Shown: in pieces, positions 1 through 9,818 of the stretch
Layout: each line of letters begins with the position of its first letter
How positions within the stretch are numbered: the stretch's first letter is position 1
Assembly (NCBI RefSeq): GCF_026262505.1
Contig: NC_067203.1
Span: 13,714,392-13,778,391 of the forward strand
Direction: 5' to 3'
Length of the DNA: 64,000 bases
Origin: Trichomonas vaginalis G3
Taxonomy: Eukaryota > Parabasalia > Trichomonadida > Trichomonadidae
Translations under genes and position numbers: made by a program
The notes under the pieces: generated by a model
Seen by the model: the letters and a program-made list of their open reading frames with translations, nothing else
Databases searched by the model: none
What the model was told of the DNA's origin: nothing

Positions 1-879
1 CTCCACGTCGATTCCACTCATTCTTTAATTAAAGGAAAGATCCAATTGTTTGCAGTAACAATGAAAACAAGTCAAAACACAATTTTCCCCTTTTGCTATT
101 TTTTAGTGAACCCTCAGACATCTGAAAAAATTCAAGAATGTTTGGTGAAATTCTGTGAGTTTGCGCACCTGGATCCACAGCATTGGAGCGCTGACTGTGC
201 GCTAAACATTGCTCGCGCAATTGAGGACGGATTTCCTCTTGCGCAGCTCAGTTGGTGCGCTGTGCATGTTTTACGCGCATGTGCAAAAGTTGGAAGCTAT
301 TTTGACAATCCACAGAATTTTGAGAACTTCTATTTAGCAATGGACTTTTTGACATTACGTGCAGATGCAACGAATGCAGAAAAGCTGGCTGAAGAGTCTG
401 ATGAAACATATGAGTTCTTGACAACAATGTTAGAAGAAGAAGAACCGCGCGCTTTGAAGTATTTCGATAAACAATGGAGAAGAACCAAAGAACATTGGAT
501 GATGTTATATCGTGGAGAAGGTGATTCCACGAATAACATTGCGGAATCACACTTTCATCAATTAAAGCAAACATTTTTCTTGGGTAAGAAAAATGAGCGC
601 ATTGATGACATCGTCATAACTCTCATCACTGTTGTGATTCCAAATGCGATTATTAAGGTTCAAGTCGCTAATGTTTTGAATGAAGAAAGAGCAGTAAGAA
701 TTCTTACAAGGGCAGGTAATCAGATTGTTGAGCAAAGAGCTTCAAAACACGATGAATGTTTGAAATTAATTCAACACATTTTGGAAATTGTCGAAAGCCG
801 AAGGATTGAACCTAATGTCCTTATTCCATCTTTGAAGGCAATATTAAATTTGGCACAAAGAAGTTTAAAGGAAGAGTAA
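1..879 (+). CDS. MULE transposase (5' end outside window)
   Basis: This is the catalytic and C-terminal part of a Mutator-family transposase, which cuts and reinserts the element's DNA. The frame is open from base 1, so the gene is partial only because of the window edge. A DDE triad is visible: the Asp of VDSTH at about base 10, the Asp of SADCALNIARAI at about 190-195, and the Glu of NNIAESHFH at about 536-555. The C-x2-H of WCAVHV, characteristic of MULE transposases, follows the second Asp. No stop or frameshift is visible up to the stop at 877-879, so the visible part looks intact and could be active. The zinc-finger or FLYWCH-like N-terminus expected for the family would lie upstream. 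An internal ATG at 61 is unlikely to be the true start because the first catalytic Asp precedes it. Confidence 0.8.
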   Translation, partial: LHVDSTHSLIKGKIQLFAVTMKTSQNTIFPFCYFLVNPQTSEKIQECLVKFCEFAHLDPQHWSADCALNIARAIEDGFPLAQLSWCAVHVLRACAKVGSYFDNPQNFENFYLAMDFLTLRADATNAEKLAEESDETYEFLTTMLEEEEPRALKYFDKQWRRTKEHWMMLYRGEGDSTNNIAESHFHQLKQTFFLGKKNERIDDIVITLITVVIPNAIIKVQVANVLNEERAVRILTRAGNQIVEQRASKHDECLKLIQHILEIVESRRIEPNVLIPSLKAILNLAQRSLKEE

Positions 880-1086
880 GCAAGATTAGATAATTTGGAC
901 TTTTTTTAAAATTAATGAATAAACAGTATATTTTTGAAGTGTAAGCTTATTTACCTGAAGCTATATTACTTAATATAACATTCAAAGTATTATTGCTATT
1001 TATTGGAGAACAAATTTATGTAATTTTCACATGAAAATTGATAAATTTGTATTTCCTTATGATCAATTTTTGTATTTGTAGAGAGT

Positions 1087-2447
1087 CTCCCTGCATGATA
1101 TCAAGACTTGGCTATAGTCTTTATCCATTTTTGAAAATTGTATTGTAAATTGTAAGAATTTCTGAATACTACTACTATAAAATATAATTGCTTATCTATG
1201 TATATTCTCCCTGCATGATATCAAGACTTGGCTATAAGTCTTTATCCATTTTTGAAAATTGTATTGTAAATTGTAAGAATTTCTGAATACTACTACTATA
1301 AAATATAATTGCTTATCAATGTATATTCTCCCTGCATGATATCAAGACTTGGCTATTAGTCTTTATCCATTTTTGAAAATTGTATTGTAAATTGTAAGAA
1401 TTTCTGAATACTACTACTATAAAATATAATTGCTTATCAATGTATATTCTCCCTGCATGATATCAAGACTTGGCTATAGTCTTTATCCATTTTTGAAAAT
1501 TGTATTGTAAATTGTAAGAATTTCTGAATACTACTACTATAAAATATAATTGCTTATCTATGTATATTCTCCCTGCATGATATCAAGACTTGGCTATAAG
1601 TCTTTATCCATTTTTGAAAATTGTATTGTAAATTGTAAGAATTTCTGAATACTACTACTATAAAATATAATTGCTTATCAATGTATATTCTCCCTGCATG
1701 ATATCAAGACTTGGCTATTAGTCTTTATCCATTTTTGAAAATTGTATTGTAAATTGTAAGAATTTCTGAATACTACTACTATAAAATATAATTGCTTATC
1801 TATGTATATTCTCCCTGCATGATATCAAGACTTGGCTATAAGTCTTTATCCATTTTTGAAAATTGTATTGTAAATTGTAAGAATTTCTGAATACTACTAC
1901 TATAAAATATAATTGCTTATCAATGTATATTCTCCCTGCATGATATCAAGACTTGGCTATTAGTCTTTATCCATTTTTGAAAATTGTATTGTAAATTGTA
2001 AGAATTTCTGAATACTACTACTATAAAATATAATTGCTTATCTATGTATATTCTCCCTGCATGATATCAAGACTTGGCTATTAGTCTTTATCCATTTTTG
2101 AAAATTGTATTGTAAATTGTAAGAATTTCTGAATACTACTACTATAAAATATAATTGCTTATCAATGTATATTCTCCCTGCATGATATCAAGACTTGGCT
2201 ATTAGTCTTTATCCATTTTTGAAAATTGTATTGTAAATTGTAAGAATTTCTGAATACTACTACTATAAAATATAATTGCTTATCTATGTATATTCTCCCT
2301 GCATGATATCAAGACTTGGCTATAAGTCTTTATCCATTTTTGAAAATTGTATTGTAAATTGTAAGAATTTCTGAATACTACTACTATAAAATATAATTGC
2401 TTATCTATGTATATTCTCCCTGCATGATATCAAGACTTGGCTATAAG
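1087..2447 (+). repeat. Tandem array, 12 copies of a 120/121-bp unit
   Basis: Eleven full units and one truncated unit begin at 1087, 1207, 1328, 1449, 1569, 1690, 1811, 1932, 2053, 2174, 2295 and 2416, each with CTCCCTGCATGATATCAAG. Units are almost identical. They differ mainly at two places: the sequence after CTTGGCTAT (AGTCT in 120-bp units, AAGTCT or TAGTCT in 121-bp units) and CTATG versus CAATG near the end. Units 1-3 and 4-6 show the same order of variants, as do 5-6 and 7-8, which indicates block duplication. Each unit carries a short AGACT...AGTCT stem. No long reading frame crosses the array. It lies between the transposase stop and the right terminal repeat, so it appears to be a subterminal array inside the MULE. 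Confidence 0.95.
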
Positions 2448-2483
2448 TCTCTATTCATTATGAGTATGACCCCATTTTTTTTT

Positions 2484-2519
2484 ACAAAAAGTGCCGAATT
2501 GCAACTTTGTCCCAATCTC
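2484..2519 (-). repeat. Right terminal inverted repeat of the MULE
   Basis: The minus strand from 2519 inward reads GAGATTGGGACAAAGTTGCA and then a CGGCACTTTTTG tail. The two MITE ends in this window have GAGTGCGGGACAAATTTGCC with a GTGTCACTTTT tail, or GGGAACAGGACAAATTTGCC with a CGGCACTTTTT tail. The shared core (GGACAAA-TTGC...GGCACTTTTT) identifies it as the same terminal-repeat family. Confidence 0.7.
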
Positions 2520-2607
2520 ATGCCAGAAGCTCACTTTGTATATACATATGTTCTGAAATTCATTTTTTGGTTTAAAGAAACGTAATAAAATGTAAAAGAA
2601 AAGTTAA

Positions 2608-3726
2608 TTAAATTTTATCTACAATTGCTTTGAAAAGTCTGACGACAACAGGGATTAACTTGTCATTGAAGTCAAAGTCAGCACTGTGAAGTGATGGGTG
2701 ATTCTCTCCAGCACCAATCCATATCAAAGCGCCTTTTGTTTTCCTCAAATAGTATCCGAAATCTTCGGAAGCCCTGATTGGTTCTTTCATTTCATGGACT
2801 TCGAAATTTTCTTCTTTAGCAAGTTTCCTCAAGAAATCAACACTCTCATCATGGTTAACAGTTGCAGGGAATGGTTCACTGTATGAGTAATCAACAGTTA
2901 AACCATATTCTTCAGCGTTCTTTTCACAAAATTCTTTAACTTTATTTTCTAATTCTTCGTACTCATTTTCATGCTCACCTCTCAATGTGTAAAGCAATTC
3001 ACCCTCAAAGGCAGACACTCCGAAAGTCCTCTCACCGACTTTGATCTGAATAACTGTGGCTAACGTTATTCCTTTGAAGTTTCTCTCTCGCAAAAAATTA
3101 TCAACTTCTAAAACAGTTTTGCCGATGGCAAAAGAAGGATTTCTTCCTTTCTCTGGCTCACTTGCGTGAGAAGGAATGCCATGGAATTTGATGATCAAGC
3201 CTTTGGAAGCACAATTAACTGTTCCGTTGATCAAACCTAAATTTCCAAATTTAATTCCTGGACAATTGTGAACAGCGAAGACATTCTGGATCCTTTTTTC
3301 TTCTAATAGCATGGATGCTGGTTCTCCACCTTCTCCTGTCTCTTCCGCGTTCTGGAAAATGAAATAGATATCTTTATCTGATCCCTCTTGGGAAATTACA
3401 CGTGCAAACGCAGCAAGAGTGCTACTGTGTCCATCATGTCCGCATTTATGTGCAGCTTCTGGATTCTTTGAGCAATATGGAAGATTTGTTTTTTCAGTGA
3501 CTCCAATTGCATCAAAATCGGCTCTGAAAGCAATGGATCCTTTAGGATTTTGTGCTTTATATACAGCATAGAACCAAAATCCACGGTCAACTATTTCTAA
3601 ATTAGTTTTTTGTGACAAGAATTCCATTAATCTCTTCTTCGTTTTGACTTCTTTGCCAGAAAGTTCAGGCATAGTATGGAGTTCGTGTCTGAGCTCAATT
3701 GCATCATTCAAGATCTCTGCATTCAT
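2608..3726 (-). CDS. M20 family metallopeptidase / amidohydrolase
   Basis: This is a zinc-dependent hydrolase of the M20D type (aminoacylase, hippurate hydrolase or IAA-amino-acid hydrolase-like), expected to release an acyl or amino acid group from N-substituted amino acids in the cytosol. Of the 372 residues, the first stretch RHELHTMPELSGKE is the typical M20D N-terminus. Next come FRADFDAIGV, HKCGHDGHSS with metal-binding Cys/His, and NAEETGEGG with the catalytic and metal-binding Glu pair. A dimerisation-type insert containing GIPSHASEPEKG follows. The length is usual for the family. The ATG at 3726 was chosen over an upstream ATG at 3759 because it starts directly before the family homology, and the initiator-like TCACTT at 3766-3761 lies 35 bp ahead. 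No targeting signal is evident. The exact substrate cannot be told. Confidence 0.88.
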   Translation of the reverse strand: MNAEILNDAIELRHELHTMPELSGKEVKTKKRLMEFLSQKTNLEIVDRGFWFYAVYKAQNPKGSIAFRADFDAIGVTEKTNLPYCSKNPEAAHKCGHDGHSSTLAAFARVISQEGSDKDIYFIFQNAEETGEGGEPASMLLEEKRIQNVFAVHNCPGIKFGNLGLINGTVNCASKGLIIKFHGIPSHASEPEKGRNPSFAIGKTVLEVDNFLRERNFKGITLATVIQIKVGERTFGVSAFEGELLYTLRGEHENEYEELENKVKEFCEKNAEEYGLTVDYSYSEPFPATVNHDESVDFLRKLAKEENFEVHEMKEPIRASEDFGYYLRKTKGALIWIGAGENHPSLHSADFDFNDKLIPVVVRLFKAIVDKI

Positions 3727-3760
3727 TTTTTTTTCTAGAAAAAAAAAGATAAAAATCAAA

Positions 3761-3766
3761 AAGTGA
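3761..3766 (-). promoter_or_regulatory. Initiator-like element of the M20 gene
   Basis: TCACTT on the minus strand fits the trichomonad initiator TCA(C/T)(T/A), where A is the transcription start. It sits 35 bp before the chosen ATG at 3726. Short leaders are normal in these organisms. The motif is short, so chance occurrence is possible. Confidence 0.45.
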
Positions 3767-4256
3767 CAATTTTACGATAAATAATTCAATTTCTTTCTTC
3801 ATTCATTCTTTACATTGGAGGAGTACAAAGCATTACTCTGAAGAATCTAGAGTTGAATCGTAGCGTAAATTGCGGAGATGTTTCATTTAACATGGAAAAC
3901 GACAAGATAATCAAAATTTTCGAATACTTGAAGTCTTAAATGATTAGAGCCGAATTCCCAATTGGACCTTTAGTTTTCTAACAGATACGTTGAATCTATC
4001 TCTTTCGTGTTTTATCAATGACTTCCCGAAATTTTATCATATTTTTATTTTACAATAATGAAATCTGAGGATGAGAAAAGCAAGACAATTCTATTTCTCA
4101 GAATCAGAATAATGAAAAAAATCTTTGAAAGCAAATTTAAGTTTAGATATTTATTAATTTATTTGATTTCTTTATTTTATTTTGACACAACCACTCTTTA
4201 TACAAAGTTATTGGCTATAATTGCTATTTAGGTCATTATAATTTTACTTGTATTGC
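3767..4256. other. Intergenic, possible short coding remnant
   Basis: This is AT-rich sequence between the M20 promoter and the 3' end of the beta-helix gene. On the plus strand, about 3817-3939, a stop-free stretch with codon-like composition contains SITLKNLELNRSVNCGD and ends with EYLKS and a stop. It has no ATG at a sensible place and was not recognised. It may be the 3' end of a lost gene. Nothing else stands out. Confidence 0.3.
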
Positions 4257-5108
4257 CTAAGAATCTTTTGGTAGAGAGTAACATTTATCAACACCCAAAA
4301 CTGTTATTGGAAGTTCGTGATTTAATGTTGATCCTTGAACTGCATCCATTGGTCCGCATTCTTTACATTCAAGTAACTTTGCCGCAACATTTTCATAAAA
4401 GTAGCTTTGAATGAAGGTTATTTTTCCTGATTTGGCCAATATCAATGGATCTTTTGATTTAGCATTTTGTACATTTTTCAAGAAACTACAATAAACAAAT
4501 GACAGAGTTGGAGCTCCTTCGTATAAAATCAAAATACTCTTCTCTTGCGTGTTATTTGCGAATGTGGTATACAAGAATTCGCTTGGTAATTCCATGGCTT
4601 TTATGTACATGCCAGAGAACTCGTAACATCTATTGTTTGATATATTTGAGTGTTGGAACTTTGTCACAGAGTTGCCAAAATATATTGTACTGTTATTTTC
4701 ATCAATCTTCGTTCCGCAGTCAAAAACAGCTATTGAATCGACATGATTGAACCCATCTGTGCTTGTTCTGACATAGAAGGCAACACCTCCATAACCTTTC
4801 GAGTTTAAGAAGCAATTTTTAATCATCACGCAGCTTCCTGAATCCCCGAAGTATAATGAGCCTCCAAATGTATATAAATTAGAGCAATTTATGAATGTGC
4901 ATGATTCAGTGTAGACATGTGTGCTATCCATTGTGTAAATGAATTCTAGAGCATGATTTTCGATCCCAATATATTCGCATCTATAAATTTGATAATTTAA
5001 TGGGTACCAAAGTTCTTGCCTTGTTTCATTAAGTTCAATAGATATTCTATTAATCGAATCATAGTAATCTTCCCATGTTGAAGCTAAAGATAAAGCGATT
5101 TCAAGCAT
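4257..5108 (-). CDS. Right-handed beta-helix repeat protein (surface-type, function unknown)
   Basis: The 283-residue protein has the spaced Cys/Asn/Phe pattern of right-handed parallel beta-helix proteins. Recurrent strands such as ESCTFINCSNLYTFGGSLYF, VMIKNCFLNSKGYGG and FQHSNISNNRCYEFSGMY each form a rung of about 22-30 residues. Large families of this kind, related in style to chlamydial polymorphic membrane protein repeats, are known in trichomonads and thought to be surface or secreted. This copy starts at ATG 5108 and has neither a clear signal peptide nor the C-terminal membrane segment and tail common in the family. It may therefore be a shortened or cytoplasmic member. Base composition resembles the surroundings. 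The function is not known, and the fold call rests only on the repeat pattern. Confidence 0.55.
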   Translation of the reverse strand: MLEIALSLASTWEDYYDSINRISIELNETRQELWYPLNYQIYRCEYIGIENHALEFIYTMDSTHVYTESCTFINCSNLYTFGGSLYFGDSGSCVMIKNCFLNSKGYGGVAFYVRTSTDGFNHVDSIAVFDCGTKIDENNSTIYFGNSVTKFQHSNISNNRCYEFSGMYIKAMELPSEFLYTTFANNTQEKSILILYEGAPTLSFVYCSFLKNVQNAKSKDPLILAKSGKITFIQSYFYENVAAKLLECKECGPMDAVQGSTLNHELPITVLGVDKCYSLPKDS

Positions 5109-7037
5109 ATATTGAAAAAGGAAATATAATATGTTGAAAAAAAGTCGCTATATTTTAGTATTAACATTTAAAATTCATATTGATGAGATTTATATTTATA
5201 TTAATATTTTATTCTAAGTAAATTGACATGACTGTAGGAGTGGAATCCGAATCATTGTTGATGTGTTTGAATATGTAAATAGATAACTAGGTAACCATTG
5301 TCTTAAGGGGTTCAAGTCTAGAAAGTAGTCAATATTTTATATACACTTTGTCATTTTAAAGTGGAAATTTGCCTATGTATAGGCTTGCAAAATGGAAGCT
5401 TTTCTGTGAGCTTCACTATTGAACAATGGTTCACAAATTTAGAGAAATGTTTTTTTCAAAGCAATGATCCTCTTTGTTTGTATACTTTCTCAAAATATTT
5501 GAGATTTTTGCCGGTTTAATTGACATGTATTAGATAATGTTATATTTTATGAAAATATTTTAAAGAACGTGTAAAATTAATGTAATCATTTCAATATTCA
5601 ATTATATATTATTTGGGCATAATATATTATTATAAATATTATTGTTATTCATTTGCCATATCATATATTATCCAATTTCCCTCCTTGAAGTGTAAAATCT
5701 TATTTAATATAATTACTATATTTAATGCTGTTATACTTTCAGATTTCGTTTATATTGAATGTGTATATATAGTTCTCAGAAATTCTTTCAATTTCATCTA
5801 TAGATATTTCAAACATGTCATAATTCTTTTTATCTAATTGATCTGAACTTGATTTTAAGATTTCTCATTTAAAGGTATCACTTTCTACTGTTCTTTTACA
5901 CATAAATCATATTCTTTTTTATTGAATATTTTATACCTCAGATAGAAATGTTAGTTTTTTGGTTTCTCATGCTATATTTGGCTAAATATTCAGAATATGT
6001 GAATGCAGTATATACTCATTTTATCAAATAAAGAAAATTATTTAATATATGCTTTCAAAGTTCATTACAAAAAAATAAAGCAGTATTATAGTATAAGTGA
6101 ATGTATGTATATTCGAATTTGAAAAATTAAAAATAAAGTAATTATATTCGGAAGTTAGTGAATGATCTGTAAATATATTGAGATGACAACGATGTTACAG
6201 TGATTCTAGAATGGTGTTAGGTTTTATAGGTCAGATGAATAACTTGAAATTTTCAAATAAATTCTTATAAATGAAATAATCAAGAAGACAAAGTAGGTTT
6301 TGAACACAAAGCTTATTTGTGATAGGGGATTTTGAATAGAAACTAATATTATATACGAATTCTAAATGTAACGTAACAACTGGAATTGTATTAATTAAAT
6401 CTTCTAAAATTCAGCCCTAAGTGTATGTTTGCGTACTTGAGGTTATTCAACTATTTAAAAGTTGATGAAAAATTATTAATTTAATAAAATCTATCGCAAT
6501 GAGGTTTATGTAGTCTGGAAATAGTAATTATGTTCAACAATTTGTGATAATCTTATATAGTTGAGATAATGATGAAAATAAAATTGCAAATTGGGCAAAT
6601 TGGGAATTTGTTGAGTCGGAAACTGATGAGGATCAGAGCTAGATCCTATTCATCTTGTTTTGAATTTTCAAAATTCTTTCTGATTTAAAGAAAGCATTGA
6701 TGAATTCGTTGAAATTCAGAATATTTTTCAGATTTTCAAATTTTTTTGGAAAAAAAGAACTTTGATTCGAGTTCATTTACTCAAATCTGGCGAAAAAAGA
6801 AGTTTAATAGATATTTAAAATGGTAAAATTGTTATATTTTTAATATATTACACATAAAATTCTAAATTATAGTTAGATGTCATTGATAATTTCTTGAAAC
6901 ACATTATCTTTCATATTCAACAAAATTATATTTCGGTTTTAGATTTTCATAAGATAGAGCACATAAATCCATATTGAAAAATAGGCACTGGGGCAAACAT
7001 AACGATAATTTTTTCAACTTTGTCAAAAAATATTATT
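5109..7037. other. Long intergenic region without recognised genes
   Basis: About 1.9 kb of very AT-rich DNA separates two divergently transcribed genes. Open stretches such as 5613-5837 encode only Ile/Tyr/Phe-rich low-complexity peptides, as expected by chance in such DNA. No RNA gene, transposon end or clear repeat was seen. The promoter of the downstream gene must lie near 6990-7037; TTCAACTT at about 7013 is only a weak initiator match. Confidence 0.5.
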
Positions 7038-8492
7038 ATGAAACCCTCCTCAATTCAGAAGGAGGAGAACGATGTAAGTTCGGATAATATGGTTGCTGTT
7101 GAAATAAATGATGGTTATGTTCCAGAATATCTCATGAATCTCGATAAAGTTAACCATAAAGACGATATTATCATGTTCTTACTGTTTCTATCTTTTATAA
7201 TAGTTAATATATTAGTTGGAATTCTTGCTCCATCAACAACAAACACACTTTCAAAGTCGTATCCTGTTATTGTTGATTCACATGATTCATATTCGATTTA
7301 TTCGATGGGAATAGAATCGATTTCGCCAATGAATTCATATATTAAAATGCGAGTAGGATACAGATCAGAAGGTTTTACTAATAAATCAGCAAAAGTTCTC
7401 CTTAACGTTTCAATGAAATACACAAATCCGAAATCCGACCATACAAAGAGAGCATTCAAGAGTTCGAATGTTACTTTTTCAACACTTCCTGAACAATATA
7501 ACACCAACTGGCATCTAATTTATTTCGAAAGAATTGTCGATTTTACACAAGTCACTGCCGAAATAGTTGTTTCAGGATCTGAGCTCGGATTCAATACATT
7601 CGTATGCGAAGCCATCATATGCTCTTATTCTGACTCTCTTGTACAGATTTGGATAAGAATTGTTTATTCAATCGTTTTATTCGTCGTTTTGAGGACATTT
7701 AATGCGAAATTAAAGACAGTAGATGTCAGACATGAGCAATCACTATCATCTGGCCTTTTATTTACTACGATTTTCTTAAATGATCCAGCAGTTATCGCAA
7801 ATTACATCAGACCTACACTCGGAGTTACAGTTTTTGATTCAATCATGAGGTCGTTTTACACAGGCTACTTGGCACTCTTTGTTTTCGTTGTTTTGGGCCA
7901 CTGCGGCATCAAAGAGAAAATGATGGGTGATTTCATCACAAATCGTTTATCAATAGCTGCTGTAGTTGGTCTAGTAACAATAACAAGAGAGTTTTTGCTT
8001 GATTTGGCTCAAATTTATAACCCAATGATGCAAATCGTGAATGCTGATTATTATTTGAAAATTGTAGAGTATATAATACTGGCAGGTTGCGCAGTTGGCA
8101 TTGTAATAGAAACTGTTCGTTCTTCGCGAAGAATTGACGAAATTGAGAAATTCAGACTTGTCATTTACGTCATCGCTTCATCGTTAGCTTTATTTATTTT
8201 GACATCAGTTATGGGCTTGATTGGTGAAAAAACTACTCTTAAATTCCTTGCAACGTTTGGATCTGCAAATGCTCTTGCATTTGCAATGACTTATGCTCAC
8301 TATCCATTCAGTATCGATAATATTGAATATAAGGATGCTAAAAATGCTGATATTGCTTCGTTATCAGATAATGAAAATGTTGGGTTGTTGGATAACGAAA
8401 ATGAGCATGAATTCCTTGGAAAGGAAGAGACAGAACTTAATGTTGAAGATATAGAAGCTCAAAACAATGTTCCTGAAGAGGAGGAAAAATAA
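7038..8492 (+). CDS. Wntless/TMEM181-like eight-TM membrane protein
   Basis: The layout of the 484 residues matches Wntless and TMEM181, which belong to the GOST group of Golgi or endosomal cargo-sorting proteins. There is an N-terminal cytosolic stretch, one membrane segment at about residues 44-65 (FLLFLSFIIVNILVGIL), and a lumenal domain of about 140 residues with several N-glycosylation sequons. Seven closely spaced membrane segments follow from about residue 208 to 435, then an acidic cytosolic tail. Within the second segment pair, LNDPAVIANY and FYTGYLALFVFVVLGHCGI resemble the conserved NNP and LLFWLCxYHGI region of Wntless. Trichomonads have no Wnt, so a general cargo-receptor role in the secretory pathway is inferred. 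The open frame begins at a TTG at 7020; the ATG at 7038 is preferred. The family assignment needs a profile search. Confidence 0.6.
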   Translation: MKPSSIQKEENDVSSDNMVAVEINDGYVPEYLMNLDKVNHKDDIIMFLLFLSFIIVNILVGILAPSTTNTLSKSYPVIVDSHDSYSIYSMGIESISPMNSYIKMRVGYRSEGFTNKSAKVLLNVSMKYTNPKSDHTKRAFKSSNVTFSTLPEQYNTNWHLIYFERIVDFTQVTAEIVVSGSELGFNTFVCEAIICSYSDSLVQIWIRIVYSIVLFVVLRTFNAKLKTVDVRHEQSLSSGLLFTTIFLNDPAVIANYIRPTLGVTVFDSIMRSFYTGYLALFVFVVLGHCGIKEKMMGDFITNRLSIAAVVGLVTITREFLLDLAQIYNPMMQIVNADYYLKIVEYIILAGCAVGIVIETVRSSRRIDEIEKFRLVIYVIASSLALFILTSVMGLIGEKTTLKFLATFGSANALAFAMTYAHYPFSIDNIEYKDAKNADIASLSDNENVGLLDNENEHEFLGKEETELNVEDIEAQNNVPEEEEK

Positions 8493-8609
8493 TTATTTAT
8501 ATTCTCTCTGATTTGTTTAATTTTGTTATATAAAATTTGCAGTTATACAATTTTACTCCCCGTACTCCTATAATTTACAAAACTATATTCAAATTTGCGA
8601 ATGAAGGGA

Positions 8610-9335
8610 TTATTATGGTGAGAATGTTGCATGCTAAGTTCGGTCAACGATAGAAATTGAGTGGAAATTAATCATCGAGGAAGTACGATTATGTAAAGTA
8701 AAAAAAAATGTTGTGGGATTTTTAATATTATATATTATTTTATAATAAAATTTTTTTGAGTCATTTTAAGAAGCACATATAATTTTTTGAATTTAAAAAT
8801 TAAAGTAGTGTCAAACGAATTTATCACTTAATTTAATACTCAGATTTCTTAAAATTAATGAAAAAGGGTTTTCTGAGAACTTTTGAGAATTGTTTTCAAA
8901 TTCCATTATTGAAAATATATAGGTATTGTATGAAATTCAAACTCTATATTTATTAAAATTCTAAATTTTTAATAAAATAACTTTTCAGAGGAATATGATT
9001 TTGAATGGTTGATTAATAAGTATAAAAATGTCTACGATTTTAAGGAGGGAATTGTTCCTTATGAGGTATACATCATAACTATATACCTCATAAGGAACAA
9101 TTCCCTCTTGATATCCTGGATATTTTTGAATATATTTTTTTAATTAAAGTTCTCAAAAGTATTATCAAAAGTGATTTTTAAAAAATATCTCCAATTAATT
9201 AACTAATTAAAAGTATTATATTTTTAAAATTAAATAGTTTTTTCAATTTTTTTGAAGGAATTGAGATACTTCCCACGACAATAAAATTGAGAGGTTTACA
9301 TTATGACTGATCTTAGCATGCAACAAGAATCGTAT
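8610..9335. repeat. Large imperfect foldback element
   Basis: The two ends of this region are inverted copies. TGTTGCATGCTAAG at about 8626 pairs with CTTAGCATGCAACA at about 9312, and similarity continues inward for about 65 bases with mismatches. At the inner side, the sequence flanking the perfect hairpin at 9045-9107 also pairs imperfectly (ATTTTTATAC-like versus GTATAAAAAT-like strings). The whole therefore looks like one long, unequal foldback. No reading frame or transposase is present. It may be a non-autonomous foldback transposon. Flanking target duplications were not recognised. Confidence 0.5.
9045..9107. repeat. Perfect 26-bp inverted repeat with 11-nt loop
   Basis: The left arm at 9045-9070 begins GAGGGAATTGTTCCTTATGA. 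The right arm at 9082-9107 is its exact reverse complement over 26 bp, separated by an 11-nt spacer. A perfect stem of this length in neutral intergenic DNA suggests recent origin or active homogenisation. It lies inside the larger foldback element. Confidence 0.92.
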
Positions 9336-9818
9336 CATAATGTTTACTGGTGCTCTCAAATTATCGTGATGTATTGTAATTGACAAGCTTGGATAAATCG
9401 AATCTGAATTATTTATCAAAACTCGATTTTGAATGAGATCTTCTATTATGGTGAAATAGAAGATCTTTATTGATCGTTATCGACTAGCAGAAATGATTGA
9501 ATCTATTCAAATTTCGATTGCAATAAAATGTAAATCGGATTACTTTTGAAATTAAGAATACTAGAAAGGGCAAGCTTTATTATATGATCTAGATTCAATT
9601 TTTCAAACCGATATAACCGTTATATCAAATCAATATCCACCTAAAATGACATGAAATGAAAATATATCTTTTTTTATTGCAGAAACATTTGATATAAACC
9701 GAAAATGTTTACGACAAATTTCTGAGGTCACAAAATAGTCTTGTTGTGAAATTGCCAGAATGAAACAAATTTTAAAAATTTTAAAATCCTTTTCAAATCA
9801 TAATTGAATAGACTAATT

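Larger units (their letters stand above)
1..2519 (+). mobile_element. Mutator-like element (MULE), right part
   Basis: The region from the window edge to 2519 reads as one DNA transposon: a MULE transposase frame already open at base 1, about 200 bp of AT-rich non-coding DNA, a 12-copy tandem array, and a terminal inverted repeat ending at 2519. Read inward on the minus strand, the end begins GAGATTGGGACAAAGTTGC. This matches the ends of the two MITEs at 12.4 kb and 21.6 kb (GAGTGCGGGACAAATTTGC). The left end and left target duplication lie outside the window, so the full length and the target duplication cannot be given. The element stops 88 bp from the stop codon of the M20 peptidase gene, so it inserted just downstream of that gene. 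That array and terminus belong to the same element is an inference from contiguity. Confidence 0.72.

Noticed and set aside
1087-2447. CRISPR array
   Set aside because: Units are contiguous 120-bp tandem copies with no unique spacers, in a eukaryotic transposon.
2397-2585. 62-codon frame across the array end and the MULE terminus
   Set aside because: It spans repeat, terminal repeat and flank, so it cannot be a conserved gene.
5613-5837. 74-codon open frame
   Set aside because: Encodes only Ile/Tyr/Phe-rich low-complexity residues and starts at TTG-like context; expected by chance in AT-rich DNA.
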